The notes below the pieces were generated by a model that was not told the DNA's origin, did no database searches, and worked only from the letters and a program-made list of their open reading frames with translations. This document shows positions 54,166 to 63,936 of a stretch of 64,000 nt of DNA, in pieces (within the stretch, counting starts at the first letter, position 1; the number at the start of each line of letters is the position of its first letter). A program made the translations under genes and the position numbers. Origin of the DNA: Clostridia bacterium. GTDB taxonomy: Bacteria > Bacillota > Clostridia > UMGS1883. The DNA lies in contig JAFUOO010000018.1 of assembly GCA_017472685.1 (NCBI GenBank), positions 39,067 through 103,066 on the forward strand. The letters are read 5' to 3'.

Positions 54166-54203
54166 CAATTTTTTTATATTTTTAATTTTAAACTAAAAAG
54201 CTA

Positions 54204-54232
54204 TTGAAAATTGACCCGTTTTTTGATATAAT
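54204..54232 (+). promoter_or_regulatory. dnaA promoter
   Basis: TTGAAA (54204-54209), 17-nt spacer, TATAAT (54227-54232). The transcript would start some 140 nt before the dnaA ATG and carry the DnaA boxes in its leader. Confidence 0.7.
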
Positions 54233-54275
54233 AGTGTATATATCTGCGGTTCGGGAAAATCGTTTTCTAAAAAAG

Positions 54276-54351
54276 TTTTCCACAGCCTCTCAAACCGTAT
54301 ATAAAGGAATTTTATTGAGTTTTCCACAGCTTTTTTCCACATGTGGATGTT
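54276..54351 (+). other. DnaA-box cluster upstream of dnaA (incA/B-like oriC part)
   Basis: TTTTCCACA at 54276, 54320 and 54333, all on the plus strand, and TGTGGATGT at 54343 in the other direction, which forms CCACATGTGG with the third box. They differ from TTATCCACA by one base. This is the upstream part of a bipartite origin and probably gives DnaA autoregulation. The 54077-54380 stretch otherwise holds only the two divergent promoters. Confidence 0.75.
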
Positions 54352-54380
54352 TAAAATTTTTCAAAGAAAGGATGTGTATT

Positions 54381-55694
54381 ATGTACAGTAATATCAAATC
54401 GCTCTGGGATATGTGTTTGCCTATTTTGGAACAGGAAATTTTTGCCGTAAGCTTCAATACATGGATAAAACCGCTTCAGCCACACTCTATGGATATTAAC
54501 TCTATTATTCTTTCAACTGACGCTGATATTGTAAAAAGCATGGTCACCAACAGATATATTGACCTTATAAAGAATGTTGTAAAAGAAGTTACCGGAAAAG
54601 AATATGCTATCAACATTATTATCGGAACACCTTTGGCAGACGAGCCCCAGCTTAAAGAAACAACTGAAAAAAATCCGTATTCAAAGTACACTTTTGAAAA
54701 CTTTATTGTAGGTAATTCAAACCGTTTTGCTCAGGCAGCATCCTTAGCTGTTGCCGAATCTCCCGCTGCTGCATATAACCCTTTATTTATATATGGCGGT
54801 GTTGGTTTGGGTAAAACTCACCTGATGCATTCAATCAGTAATTACATAAAGGCAAGTAATAAAGACGCTAAAATTATTTTCACGACAAGTGAAGCTTTTA
54901 TGAACGAGTTTTACACCTCAATTGAAAAAAATACAACTGAACAGTTCAAGAATAAGTACCGTAATATCGACATTCTTCTTATTGATGACATTCAGTTCAT
55001 TGCGGGTAAGGTGCGTACCGAGGAGGAATTTTTCCATACCTTTAATGCATTGACAAGCGCAAACAGTCAGATTGTTATAACAAGTGACCGTCCGCCCCGT
55101 GAAATTAAAACATTATCTGATAGACTCGTTAACAGGTTTGAATCAGGTCTTATCTGTGATATTGCACCTCCGGATTATGAAACACGTATAGCAATTCTTA
55201 AAAAGAAGGCTGAAAATGAAGGTGTAACCGTAGACATATCTATTTTGGCTTTTATAGCCGAAAAGGTTACAAGTAATATCCGTGAGCTTGAAGGCATTTT
55301 CAACCGTGTAATAGCCTTTAAGGGGCTTTTACAGGAGGATATTTCACGCGATACGGTGCTTAAGGTTTTAAAGGATTATTCCGATAACGGAAAAACAATT
55401 CTCACACCTGAATTTATTATAGAATACTGTGCAAAGTTCTATAATGTGGCACCCGAAAAGATATATTCAAACTCACAAAAGCAGGATATAACTAAAATAA
55501 GACAGATTTCATTCTACCTTTGTAAGGAAGTTCTTGACCTTTCTTTACAGAAAATAGGACAAGTATGCAACCGTGACCATTCAACAGTTCTTCACGGTAT
55601 AAAGAAAATTGAAAAGCTTATAAAGGAAGATAAGGTTTTCAAAGAAACAATGGAAATGCTTGTTAAAGACATAAAAAACGAGACTGCAGATTAA
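54381..55694 (+). CDS. dnaA: Chromosomal replication initiator DnaA
   Basis: 437 residues from the ATG at 54381, after AAAGGATGTG; the frame is open further upstream but crosses the DnaA boxes. Domain I (1-80, W-D-M-C-L-P-I-L-E), short linker, AAA+ domain with Walker A G-G-V-G-L-G-K-T-H (near 141) and Walker B L-L-I-D-D-I-Q-F (near 205), and domain IV with the DnaA signature C-N-R-D-H-S-T-V-L-H-G (near 395). It melts oriC. Start of the plus-strand replication gene block. Confidence 0.98.
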   Translation: MYSNIKSLWDMCLPILEQEIFAVSFNTWIKPLQPHSMDINSIILSTDADIVKSMVTNRYIDLIKNVVKEVTGKEYAINIIIGTPLADEPQLKETTEKNPYSKYTFENFIVGNSNRFAQAASLAVAESPAAAYNPLFIYGGVGLGKTHLMHSISNYIKASNKDAKIIFTTSEAFMNEFYTSIEKNTTEQFKNKYRNIDILLIDDIQFIAGKVRTEEEFFHTFNALTSANSQIVITSDRPPREIKTLSDRLVNRFESGLICDIAPPDYETRIAILKKKAENEGVTVDISILAFIAEKVTSNIRELEGIFNRVIAFKGLLQEDISRDTVLKVLKDYSDNGKTILTPEFIIEYCAKFYNVAPEKIYSNSQKQDITKIRQISFYLCKEVLDLSLQKIGQVCNRDHSTVLHGIKKIEKLIKEDKVFKETMEMLVKDIKNETAD

Positions 55695-55924
55695 TACATA
55701 TATAATAGGTAGAAACTCGTATCATAAGGTTTCTTTTTTCAACAATTTCCACAGCTTCAACAATTTATAAAAATAGTTTTCCTTTTTTATCAACATTTTT
55801 TAAACAAGCTTTAAAGTAAGTTTTTACAGGGGTTTAGAAAGGTTTTCCACCGCTTTAACACCTACTACTAATACTATAATTAAATTATATATATTTTATT
55901 ATATATATAAGCCGGAGGTTTATC
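55695..55924 (+). other. oriC unwinding region between dnaA and dnaN
   Basis: Contains DnaA-box-like TTTCCACA (55747) and TTTTCCACC (55844-55852), then a TAC-TAC-TAA-TAC-TAT series (55864-55878) that matches the DnaA-trio pattern, then 30 bp of only A and T (55876-55910). This order (box, trios, AT-rich) is that of a bacterial origin unwinding site. The dnaN ribosome site CGGAGG follows at 55914. Confidence 0.8.
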
Positions 55925-57025
55925 ATGAAAATTTATTGTAATACAGAAGAGCTTTCAGCTGCAATCAATATTGTTTCAAAGGCTGTAAGCAGTAAATCAT
56001 CTATTCCTTATCTTGAAGGCGTTCTTTTAGAGGCTGAATGTGACCGCCTTTATCTTACGGGTAATGACCTTGAAATTTGTATAAAGACATCTATTCCCTG
56101 TAACATATCCGAAGAGGGTAAGATTGTTCTCAACTGTAAAATGCTTTCCGATATTGTAAGAAAGCTTCCTAAGGATGTTTGTGAAATTAAAACAGAAGGT
56201 CCTGCAGTTGTTATAAGCTGTCTTTATTCGGATTACAGAATTGTAGGCTTAAATGCAAACGAATATCCTTCAATTCCCGATATTGAAATTACAAATTCTA
56301 TCAGAATATCTTCGGCATTGTTAAAGGACATGATTTCAAGAACAAGCTTTGCTATAAGCCAGAAGCAGGACAGAAAAATTCTTACAGGCTCTCTTTTTGA
56401 AATTAATTCCAACACACTTACAATTGTAGCTGTTGACGGCTACAGAATGGCGCTTCGTACAGAAGCACTTCCCTGTGAATGCAAGGAAGGTAAGTTTATT
56501 GTTCCCGGTAAGGCTGAAAACGAAATTGTAAAAATTATTTCCGATTCCGAAGAGGATATAATTGAGGTTGGCTTCTGCGATAAATATGCAGTTTTTGAAA
56601 ACGAAACCTTCACAATGATTACAAGACTTATCGAAGGTGAATTCTTTGCATATAAGCAGGCTATTCCTTCTGAATTCAAAATAAACACAACTGTTAAAAC
56701 AAGTGAATTCTTAAAGACAGTTTCCCGTGTAGAGCCTATCATTGACGATGTACAAAAAAACCCCGTACACCTCATTCTTTCACAGGATGCACTTAAAATT
56801 ATGTGCAGAACTACACTTGGCAGTGTAAATGACCAGTTCAACGTTGAATATAACGGTGCTGATTTTGAAATAGGCTTCAACTACCGTTACCTTTACGATG
56901 CAATTTCACGTTGTGGCGACGAAACAACAGTTCTTCGTATGATAACACCCAGAAATCCTCTTATTATTTCAGGTGAAAACGACGACACTTATTTATTTAT
57001 GGTATTGCCCGTAAAGTTGAGCTGA
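55925..57025 (+). CDS. dnaN: DNA polymerase III beta subunit (sliding clamp)
   Basis: 366 residues, three-fold repeat of the clamp domain. Start M-K-I-Y-C-N-T-E-E-L, N-D-L-E-I-C-I-K near 48, A-V-D-G-Y-R-M-A near 163 and the C-terminal V-L-P-V-K-L ending (peptide-binding pocket region). It is the processivity clamp of DNA replication. Follows the oriC spacer; 30 bp upstream of the S4-domain gene. Confidence 0.97.
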   Translation: MKIYCNTEELSAAINIVSKAVSSKSSIPYLEGVLLEAECDRLYLTGNDLEICIKTSIPCNISEEGKIVLNCKMLSDIVRKLPKDVCEIKTEGPAVVISCLYSDYRIVGLNANEYPSIPDIEITNSIRISSALLKDMISRTSFAISQKQDRKILTGSLFEINSNTLTIVAVDGYRMALRTEALPCECKEGKFIVPGKAENEIVKIISDSEEDIIEVGFCDKYAVFENETFTMITRLIEGEFFAYKQAIPSEFKINTTVKTSEFLKTVSRVEPIIDDVQKNPVHLILSQDALKIMCRTTLGSVNDQFNVEYNGADFEIGFNYRYLYDAISRCGDETTVLRMITPRNPLIISGENDDTYLFMVLPVKLS

Positions 57026-57055
57026 TTTAACTTATAAAATAAAAGAGTGGTAATT

Positions 57056-57268
57056 ATGGAAATACTTGAAATAAAAACAGAATATATAAAGCTTGACCAG
57101 GCGTTAAAATTTGCAAACGTTGTAGAAAGCGGAGCTTTTGCAAAGGATGTTATACTTGACGGCTTGGTAGCTGTCAACGGTGAAATTGAACTTCGCCGGG
57201 GAAGAAAATTGTATGACGGAGATAAATTTTCCTTTGACGGAAATGATTTTGTTATAAAAAAATTATGA
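57056..57268 (+). CDS. yaaA: S4-domain RNA-binding protein YaaA
   Basis: 70 residues from the ATG at 57056; a GTG at 57047 is in frame but poorly placed. The whole protein is an S4 fold: I-K-L-D-Q-A-L-K-F-A, G-A-F-A-K-D-V-I-L-D-G-L-V-A-V-N-G-E and R-R-G-R-K-L-Y-D-G-D. Small S4 proteins at this location (RlbA/YaaA) are thought to bind RNA or the ribosome. The stop overlaps the recF start (ATGA). Confidence 0.92.
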   Translation: MEILEIKTEYIKLDQALKFANVVESGAFAKDVILDGLVAVNGEIELRRGRKLYDGDKFSFDGNDFVIKKL

Positions 57269-58344
57269 TTGCTGAAAAAATTAAACTTGAAAATTTCAGA
57301 AATTATGAAAAAGAAAAGGTTTTGTTTTCGCCGGATGTGAACATAATCTACGGCGATAACGGAATGGGTAAAACAAATCTCATTGAAGCTTTGTACTTTT
57401 TCTCTTATGCACGTTCATTCCGTGCGAAAACTAAAGAGTTTCTCCGTCACGGTGCAGATTGTGCAAAAATTGAGCTTGATTTTATATCAAAAAACAGAAG
57501 CCAGAATGCGGATATTATTTTCACAAAGGACAACAAAAAGAAAATAAGAGTAAATGAAATAAATATTTCTAAAAACAGCGAGCTTTTAGGAAATTTTATT
57601 TGTGTTCTTTTTACTCCGGATGAATTAAGTCTTGTAAAAGAAGGTCCCGACAAAAGAAGAAAATTTTTAGATACTTCAATTGTTTCACTTCGTCCGTCTT
57701 ATTTTTCCGCATTGGCTGCATACACAAGCTGTTTAAAGCAGAAAAATGCTCTTTTAAAAAACGGTAAATATTCTCTTTTAGATGTATGGGATGAAAAGCT
57801 CAGCGAATACGGAGCGGTCATTGCACAGATGAGAGAGAGCTATGTTAAAAATTTAGCAGAAAAAGCAAACGAAGCACAGAAGGATATTTCCGGCGGCAAG
57901 GAAGAGCTTGAGGTTATATATTCCCATAATTACAAAATAGGTGCTAACAGAAGAGAAACCAAGGATTATATTTTAGAAAAGGTTACAGAGGCACGCAAAA
58001 GAGAAATTGAATACAAAATGTGTCTTGCAGGACCTCACAGGGATGATTTGCTTTTCAAAATTAATTCCTATAATTCAAAAAGCTATGCTTCACAGGGTCA
58101 GCAGCGAAGCATTGTTCTTTCAATGAAAATTGCTCAGATGGAGATTATAAATGAGCAGGAGGGTGAATATCCTCAGCTTTTGCTCGATGATGTGATGAGC
58201 GAATTAGACCCTTCAAGGCGTGATTATTTAACAGAAAAGATAAAGGGAAAGCAGGTTGTTATAAGCTGTACCGATTTATCCAATATAAGTCTTAAGGAAA
58301 ACGCAAATCTTATTTATATAAAGGATGGAAAAGTATGTATATAA
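57265..58344 (+). CDS. recF: DNA repair ATPase RecF
   Basis: 359 residues. Walker A G-D-N-G-M-G-K-T-N (near 30), SMC-like signature S-Q-G-Q-Q-R (near 272) and Walker B L-L-L-D-D-V-M-S-E-L-D (near 308). It helps load RecA at gaps together with RecO and RecR. Coupled to yaaA by ATGA and overlaps the next gene by 10 bp. Confidence 0.97.
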   Translation: MIAEKIKLENFRNYEKEKVLFSPDVNIIYGDNGMGKTNLIEALYFFSYARSFRAKTKEFLRHGADCAKIELDFISKNRSQNADIIFTKDNKKKIRVNEINISKNSELLGNFICVLFTPDELSLVKEGPDKRRKFLDTSIVSLRPSYFSALAAYTSCLKQKNALLKNGKYSLLDVWDEKLSEYGAVIAQMRESYVKNLAEKANEAQKDISGGKEELEVIYSHNYKIGANRRETKDYILEKVTEARKREIEYKMCLAGPHRDDLLFKINSYNSKSYASQGQQRSIVLSMKIAQMEIINEQEGEYPQLLLDDVMSELDPSRRDYLTEKIKGKQVVISCTDLSNISLKENANLIYIKDGKVCI

Positions 58345-58586
58345 ATATAGGTGGCGATAAATTCTTATTATGCACTGATATTGTAGGTGTTTTTGATTTG
58401 GAAAACACTTCTCAAAGCCGCATAACGAGAGAATTTTTAAAAAAATCTGAAAGAGATAAAAAAAGCGAAAATGCTGTAACTGATATTCCGCATTCCTTTG
58501 TTGTAACAGAGGACAAGGTTTATATAGCGCAGTCAACTTCGCAGACATTAAAAAAGAGAATTGACAGATTAAAGATTGAGAGGTAA
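58335..58586 (+). CDS. remB: Extracellular matrix regulator RemB/YaaB (DUF370)
   Basis: 83 residues. [12 protein letters not shown] start and [20 protein letters not shown] near the end match the DUF370/RemB pattern. The Bacillus gene at the same place affects biofilm matrix expression. It overlaps the recF end and lies 5 bp before gyrB, so all are one transcript. Its mechanism is unclear; RemA-like DNA binding is an analogy. Confidence 0.9.
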   Translation: MYINIGGDKFLLCTDIVGVFDLENTSQSRITREFLKKSERDKKSENAVTDIPHSFVVTEDKVYIAQSTSQTLKKRIDRLKIER

Positions 58587-58591
58587 TAGTC

Positions 58592-60514
58592 ATGGAAGAG
58601 AAAATAACCGCAAAATATGATGAAAACCAGATACAGGTCTTAGAGGGCTTGGAGGCTGTAAGAAAGCGTCCCGGTATGTACATAGGCTCCACAGGTGAAA
58701 ACGGTCTTCATCATCTTGTTTACGAAATTGTGGATAACTCTATTGATGAAGCATTAGCAGGCTATTGTACTCATATTGAGGTAAAAATTGAAAAGGATAA
58801 CGTTATAAGTGTAACAGATAACGGACGCGGTATTCCCACAGGTATTCACCCCAAGATGGGTATTGCAACTGTTGAGGTTATTTTTACTGTGCTTCATGCA
58901 GGCGGTAAGTTCGGCGGTGAAGGCTATAAGGTATCCGGCGGTCTTCACGGCGTTGGTGCAAGTGTTGTTAATGCTCTTTCTGAATGGCTTGAGGTTTGGG
59001 TGCATGACGGTAAAAATGTTCATTATCAAAAATATAACCGCGGCAATAGCGAAGGGAGCCTTGCTGTTGTAGGTGAAACCGACCATACAGGTACAACTGT
59101 ACGCTTTAAGGCTGATGATCAGATTTTTGATACTCTTGTTTATGACTATGAAGTGCTTCTCCGCAGAATGAGAGAACAGGCTTTCCTTAATAAGGGTATA
59201 AGAATTACACTTACAGATGAACGTGATGAAGAAGTAAAAGAAAAAAGTCTTTACTTTGAAGGCGGTATAAAGAGCTTTGTTGAATATCTCAATAAGGGAA
59301 AAGAAAGCGTTCATAGTGATGTTATTTACCTCGAAGGTAAAAAAGAAAATATGGAAGTTGAAATTGCAATGCAATATAACACTGATTACAGTGAAAACAT
59401 TGTATCCTTTGCAAACAACATCCGCACAACAGAGGGCGGCTACCATGAAATGGGCTTCAAGAATGCTCTCACAAGAATAATGAACGATTACGGCAAAAAA
59501 TACAATGTTATAAAAGAAAGCGACGGAAAGCTTTCAGGTGAAGATGTAAGAGAAGGTCTTACAGCGGTTATCAGTGTTAAAATTACAGAAGCACAGTTCG
59601 AAGGTCAGACTAAAACAAAGCTTGGTAATATAGAAGTGCGTCCCTTAGTTGAAGGTGCCATGACTGAAACCTTCATGGCTTTCCTTGAAGAAAACAAAGC
59701 TATTGCACGTACAATTATTGACAAGTGTCTTACAGCTAACCGTGCCCGTGAGGCGGCAAGAAAAGCGAGAGAAGCTACAAGAAAAACACCTCTTGGCTCA
59801 TCCTCTCTTCCCGGTAAGCTTACAGACTGCATCGTAAAGGACCCCACAAAAACCGAGATTTACATCGTCGAAGGTGACAGTGCGGGAGGCAGCGCAAAGA
59901 ATGGCCGTGACAGTAAGTATCAGGCAATTCTTCCTCTTTGGGGTAAAATGCTTAATGTTGAAAAATCAAGAGAAGATAAGGTTTACGGCAACGACAAGTT
60001 AAAGCCCGTAATTCAGGCTCTCGGCACTGGTATAGGTGAAGGTTTTGATATTGAAAAGCTTCGTTACGACAAAGTTATTATCATGGCCGATGCCGACGTT
60101 GACGGTGCTCACATCCAGACACTTCTTTTAACCTTCTTCTTCAGATTTATGCGCGAGCTTATTGAAACAGGTCATATTTATCTGGCTAAACCTCCGCTTT
60201 ATAAAATAACGAGAGGTAAAAAATCGGCTGTTGCGTTCAGTGACGAAGAAAGAGACAAAATAAGTGAAGAATTCAAGGGTGATGATGTTAATGCCAAGGT
60301 TGATATCAGCCGATATAAAGGTCTTGGTGAAATGAACCCTGAGGAATTGTGGGAAACTACAATGGACCCCAAGAACAGAATTCTTTTAAAGGTTACACTT
60401 GAAGATGCTGAAAGAGCAGATCAGATATTCAGCATTCTTATGGGTGACGAGGTAGAACCCAGAAGAGTATTTATCGAAGAAAATGCACAGTATGTAACAA
60501 ATCTCGACGTTTAA
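58592..60514 (+). CDS. gyrB: DNA gyrase subunit B
   Basis: 640 residues. GHKL ATPase with [10 protein letters not shown] (near 48), D-N-G-R-G-I-P and [10 protein letters not shown] (near 110), transducer, then TOPRIM with [10 protein letters not shown] (near 425) and [10 protein letters not shown] (near 500). It drives supercoiling by ATP hydrolysis. GAGAGG site in front; gyrA follows 34 bp after. Confidence 0.98.
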   Translation: MEEKITAKYDENQIQVLEGLEAVRKRPGMYIGSTGENGLHHLVYEIVDNSIDEALAGYCTHIEVKIEKDNVISVTDNGRGIPTGIHPKMGIATVEVIFTVLHAGGKFGGEGYKVSGGLHGVGASVVNALSEWLEVWVHDGKNVHYQKYNRGNSEGSLAVVGETDHTGTTVRFKADDQIFDTLVYDYEVLLRRMREQAFLNKGIRITLTDERDEEVKEKSLYFEGGIKSFVEYLNKGKESVHSDVIYLEGKKENMEVEIAMQYNTDYSENIVSFANNIRTTEGGYHEMGFKNALTRIMNDYGKKYNVIKESDGKLSGEDVREGLTAVISVKITEAQFEGQTKTKLGNIEVRPLVEGAMTETFMAFLEENKAIARTIIDKCLTANRAREAARKAREATRKTPLGSSSLPGKLTDCIVKDPTKTEIYIVEGDSAGGSAKNGRDSKYQAILPLWGKMLNVEKSREDKVYGNDKLKPVIQALGTGIGEGFDIEKLRYDKVIIMADADVDGAHIQTLLLTFFFRFMRELIETGHIYLAKPPLYKITRGKKSAVAFSDEERDKISEEFKGDDVNAKVDISRYKGLGEMNPEELWETTMDPKNRILLKVTLEDAERADQIFSILMGDEVEPRRVFIEENAQYVTNLDV

Positions 60515-60548
60515 ACTATACTGATTGCTGTGCGAAAGGAATATTAAG

Positions 60549-63077
60549 ATGGCTAAAAAGAATAAAAAATACGAAGATTCACATTTTGAAGAATATTTTG
60601 ACACCCAGACCATTGTAGATATTGATATTGAAAAAAGAATGAAGGAAGCCTTCATCGATTATGCCATGAGTGTAATTGTAAGCCGTGCGCTTCCCGATGT
60701 ACGTGACGGTCTTAAGCCTGTTCACAGAAGAATTCTTTATTCAATGTATGAAGAAAATCTCACTCACGATAAGCCCTTCTTCAAATCTGCTACAACCGTA
60801 GGTAACGTTATCGGTAGATATCATCCCCACGGTGACGCATCCGTTTACGATGCAATGGTAAGACTTGCACAGGATTTCTCCATGAGATATCCTCTCATTG
60901 ACGGTCATGGTAACTTTGGTAGTGTGGACGGTGACCCTCCGGCTGCTTACCGTTATACAGAAGCAAGAATGAGCCGTCTTGCAAATGTTCTTCTGGAAAA
61001 CATTGAAAAAGATACTGTTGATTTTGCTCCCAACTTCGACGAAAAGAGAAAAGAGCCTCTTGTGCTTCCCACAAGAATCCCCACTCTTCTTGTAAACGGC
61101 AGCTCGGGTATTGCTGTAGGTATGGCAACAAATATTCCGCCTCACAACCTTACAGAAGTTCTCAACGGTGCAATTGCACAGATTGAAAACCCCGACATAA
61201 CAGTTGAAGGTCTTATGGAGCACATCAAAGGTCCCGACTTCCCCACAAGCGCAACCATTATGGGCAGAAGCGGTATAAAGAGTGCTTACGAAACAGGCAG
61301 AGGCAAAATTATTGTCCGCGCAAAAGCCGAAATTGAAGAGCATAAGGACAGCGGCGCATCTATTATCGTAACAGAGCTTCCTTACCAGGTTAACAAGAAG
61401 ATGCTTGTTGAATCTATTGCTGAGCTTGTTAAGGATAAAAAGATAGAAGGCCTTCTGGATATTGACGACCACTCCTCTGACAGAGTAGGTATCAGACTCG
61501 AAATTTTCCTTAAGAGAGATGCTAACCCTCAGGTTGTACTTAATCAGCTTTATAAATACACACGTCTTCAGGACAGCTTCTCTGTTAACCTTATTGCAAT
61601 CAATAAGGGTCAGCCCAAGACAATGGGTCTTAAGGAAGTTCTTGCTAACTTTATTGAGTTCCAGGAGGAAATTGTTCTTCGCAGAACAAAGTTTGAGCTT
61701 AAAAAGGCTGAAGCGAGAATGCACATTCTTGAAGGCTTGAAGATTGCTCTTGCAAATATTGATGCCGTAATTGAAGTTATCAGAAATTCTTATGATGATG
61801 CTAAGCAGAACTTAATGGAAAAATTCGGTTTTTCCGACATTCAGGCACAGAGCGTGCTTGATATGCGTCTTGCACAGCTTCAAAGGTTGAACGGCGAAAA
61901 AATCGACGAAGAATACAACGAGCTTACAATTAAGGCTGAAGAATACAGAAGCATTATCGAAAACAGAGACATTCTTCTTGATAAAATCAAGGAAGAACTT
62001 GCTGAAATTCGTGACAAGTTCGGCGACGAAAGAAGAACTGAAATCAAGCAGGCTGACTTTGATATTGATATTGAAGACCTTATTGAGGAAGAAGAAAATG
62101 TAATTACTCTCACTAATTTCGGTTACGTAAAGAGAATGGCAAGCGATGTTTATAGAACACAGCACCGTGGCGGCAGAGGTATTACAGGTCTCCAGACACG
62201 TGAAGAGGATTATGTAAACACAATTCTTTCAACCTCCACTCACGACACACTTCTCTTCTTTACTAATAAGGGTAAGATGTACCGCCTGAAGGCATATCAG
62301 CTGCCCGAAGCAGGAAGACAGGCTAAGGGCACTCCCATAATCAACATTCTTCCTATTGAAAGCGGAGAAAAGGTTACAGCTCTTATTCCCTTGAGAGAAT
62401 TTGAAGAGGGTAAGTACATTGTAATGGCAACACGTAACGGTATAATTAAGCGTACCGACCTTACAGAATATGATTCCGTAAGAAAGAACAGCTCACTTCT
62501 TGCTATCGTTCTTGACGATGACGATGAGCTTATCAGCGTTAAAATTACAGATGGCAGCGACCATATTGTAATCGGTACTCACAACGGTATGGCAATCCGT
62601 TTTGCCGAAACAGATGTAAGAAAAATGGGCAGAGTAACTCACGGTGTTAAAGCTATAAACCTTCGTGAGGGCGACTATGTTGTAGGTGCAGCTGTTGCAA
62701 GCGAAGGCAAGGACCTGCTTGTTGTTACTGAAAACGGTTACGGTAAAAAGACCGATTTTGATGAATATCGTGCACAAAACCGCGGCGGTATAGGCCTCAA
62801 GAACTACAACATAAGTGAAAAGACAGGTAAAATAGTGTCTATCCATTCTGTAACAGAGGATGACGATATTATGCTCATTACTTCAGAGGGTATTGTTATC
62901 CGTTTGGCTACAGGCGAAATCAGAAGCATCGGTCGTTCTACTGCAGGCGTAAGACTTATGCGCCTTGAGGACGAGGTTAAGGTTGTTTCTGTTGCAAAGT
63001 GTGCTCACGAAGATGGAGAGGAAGAGGTAAATGCAGAAGAAACAGGAACAGATAGTGCAGAAACAACAGAAGAATGA
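60549..63077 (+). CDS. gyrA: DNA gyrase subunit A
   Basis: 842 residues from the ATG at 60549, after GAAAGGAATATT; an in-frame TTG at 60525 is upstream of that site. Catalytic tyrosine in A-A-Y-R-Y-T-E-A-R-M (near 135), the quinolone region H-P-H-G-D-A-S-V-Y-D (near 90), GyrA-box in the C-terminal propeller Q-x-R-G-G-R-G (near 540) and an acidic tail. The position of E. coli Ser83 is Ala here, as in mycobacteria. The end overlaps the next gene by 47 bp. Confidence 0.98.
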   Translation: MAKKNKKYEDSHFEEYFDTQTIVDIDIEKRMKEAFIDYAMSVIVSRALPDVRDGLKPVHRRILYSMYEENLTHDKPFFKSATTVGNVIGRYHPHGDASVYDAMVRLAQDFSMRYPLIDGHGNFGSVDGDPPAAYRYTEARMSRLANVLLENIEKDTVDFAPNFDEKRKEPLVLPTRIPTLLVNGSSGIAVGMATNIPPHNLTEVLNGAIAQIENPDITVEGLMEHIKGPDFPTSATIMGRSGIKSAYETGRGKIIVRAKAEIEEHKDSGASIIVTELPYQVNKKMLVESIAELVKDKKIEGLLDIDDHSSDRVGIRLEIFLKRDANPQVVLNQLYKYTRLQDSFSVNLIAINKGQPKTMGLKEVLANFIEFQEEIVLRRTKFELKKAEARMHILEGLKIALANIDAVIEVIRNSYDDAKQNLMEKFGFSDIQAQSVLDMRLAQLQRLNGEKIDEEYNELTIKAEEYRSIIENRDILLDKIKEELAEIRDKFGDERRTEIKQADFDIDIEDLIEEEENVITLTNFGYVKRMASDVYRTQHRGGRGITGLQTREEDYVNTILSTSTHDTLLFFTNKGKMYRLKAYQLPEAGRQAKGTPIINILPIESGEKVTALIPLREFEEGKYIVMATRNGIIKRTDLTEYDSVRKNSSLLAIVLDDDDELISVKITDGSDHIVIGTHNGMAIRFAETDVRKMGRVTHGVKAINLREGDYVVGAAVASEGKDLLVVTENGYGKKTDFDEYRAQNRGGIGLKNYNISEKTGKIVSIHSVTEDDDIMLITSEGIVIRLATGEIRSIGRSTAGVRLMRLEDEVKVVSVAKCAHEDGEEEVNAEETGTDSAETTEE

Positions 63078-63669
63078 TAAATTTTTCTCAAAGGATAATA
63101 TCCCGGGCATTATAGCTCTTGTTGCGGTTTTGATTGTTGCTCTTTATGTAATAAGCACACACCTTAATTTGCCTGTGTTTATAGTTCCCGACGATGCTGT
63201 GAAAATTACTTACCCTTCATCCATTTTTTCCATACCTGTAGAAGAGCAGGCTGAAAATATGAAGGGAACAGAAGGAATATACAGAGTAAAGATTAATGAT
63301 GACGGTTCACTTACAGTAAAGATGAGCCCTGACAGGTATCAGAAAATAGCAGAAGCTGCCGAAAATGCCGTTGAAAGCATGATGCTTATCGCTATAGGTG
63401 ATGAAACAGCTGTGCGTGACTATTCGGCAAATGAGGAAAAGACTGTTTTTGACTTAACGGTTAATCCCGACAGCGAAAACTTTGAAAAGGAAATAAGCGA
63501 TGCTATTTATGTGGCAAGGCTCTATCATGTATGTTTTATGAATCCTGATGTTGAAATAACCTTTAACTTCAAACATTATGAAACAGAGGAACTGTATCTT
63601 ACTGAAACATACGACATTCACGGTAATAAAACAGGAACAATGGTTTATTACGAGGATGCCACAGAGTAA
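63031..63669 (+). CDS. Single-pass membrane protein of unknown function after gyrA
   Basis: 212 residues. A short glutamine/lysine-rich cytoplasmic start (1-25), one transmembrane helix (about 26-45), then a soluble outer part of mixed sheet and helix. It starts inside the gyrA end (47-bp overlap, another frame), with GGAAGAGGTAA at ribosome-site distance before the ATG. No known family. A terminator follows. It is a real gene by codon use and by its tight coupling to gyrA; it is not part of the usual origin set of genes. Confidence 0.75.
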   Translation: MQKKQEQIVQKQQKNDKFFSKDNIPGIIALVAVLIVALYVISTHLNLPVFIVPDDAVKITYPSSIFSIPVEEQAENMKGTEGIYRVKINDDGSLTVKMSPDRYQKIAEAAENAVESMMLIAIGDETAVRDYSANEEKTVFDLTVNPDSENFEKEISDAIYVARLYHVCFMNPDVEITFNFKHYETEELYLTETYDIHGNKTGTMVYYEDATE

Positions 63670-63688
63670 TATAGACAACCTGCACAAA

Positions 63689-63715
63689 AACCGCCAAGAA
63701 ATCTTGGCGGTTTTT
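63689..63715 (+). terminator. Terminator of the gyrBA transcript
   Basis: CCGCCAAG/CTTGGCGG stem with AAAT loop and a TTTTT tail. Confidence 0.93.
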
Positions 63716-63765
63716 CACATATGCGTAGAAGGTAAAAAAAGGGAGAAAAAAGTTTAAAAAATGTG

Positions 63766-63794
63766 TTGACAAGTGGGGATTAAAATGGTATCAT
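63766..63794 (+). promoter_or_regulatory. rRNA-type promoter P1
   Basis: TTGACA (63766-63771), 17-nt spacer, TATCAT (63789-63794). First of two strong promoters ahead of the right end of the window. Confidence 0.75.
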
Positions 63795-63907
63795 ACAAAA
63801 GCTGTCTGAAAGAGATGGCAAAGAAAAAGGTATATAACACACATTGAAAGAGCTTTTAATGAGCTGAAAAAGCCTTAAAAAACTTTCCGAAAAATTGAAA
63901 AAAGTTC

Positions 63908-63936
63908 TTGACAAAGCAATGTGTTTTATATATAAT
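63908..63936 (+). promoter_or_regulatory. rRNA-type promoter P2
   Basis: TTGACA (63908-63913), 17-nt spacer, TATAAT (63931-63936): full consensus. A GCCTC/GAGGC hairpin (63945-63961) opens the leader. Tandem P1/P2 followed by a non-coding leader right after gyrA is the pattern of the first rrn operon in Bacillus-like chromosomes; the 16S gene would begin past base 64000. Bases 63716-64000 contain no protein gene. Confidence 0.8.

Noticed and set aside
60741..61724. A 327-codon minus-strand open frame within gyrA
   Set aside because: Lies inside a complete gyrA and shows no domain or ribosome site.
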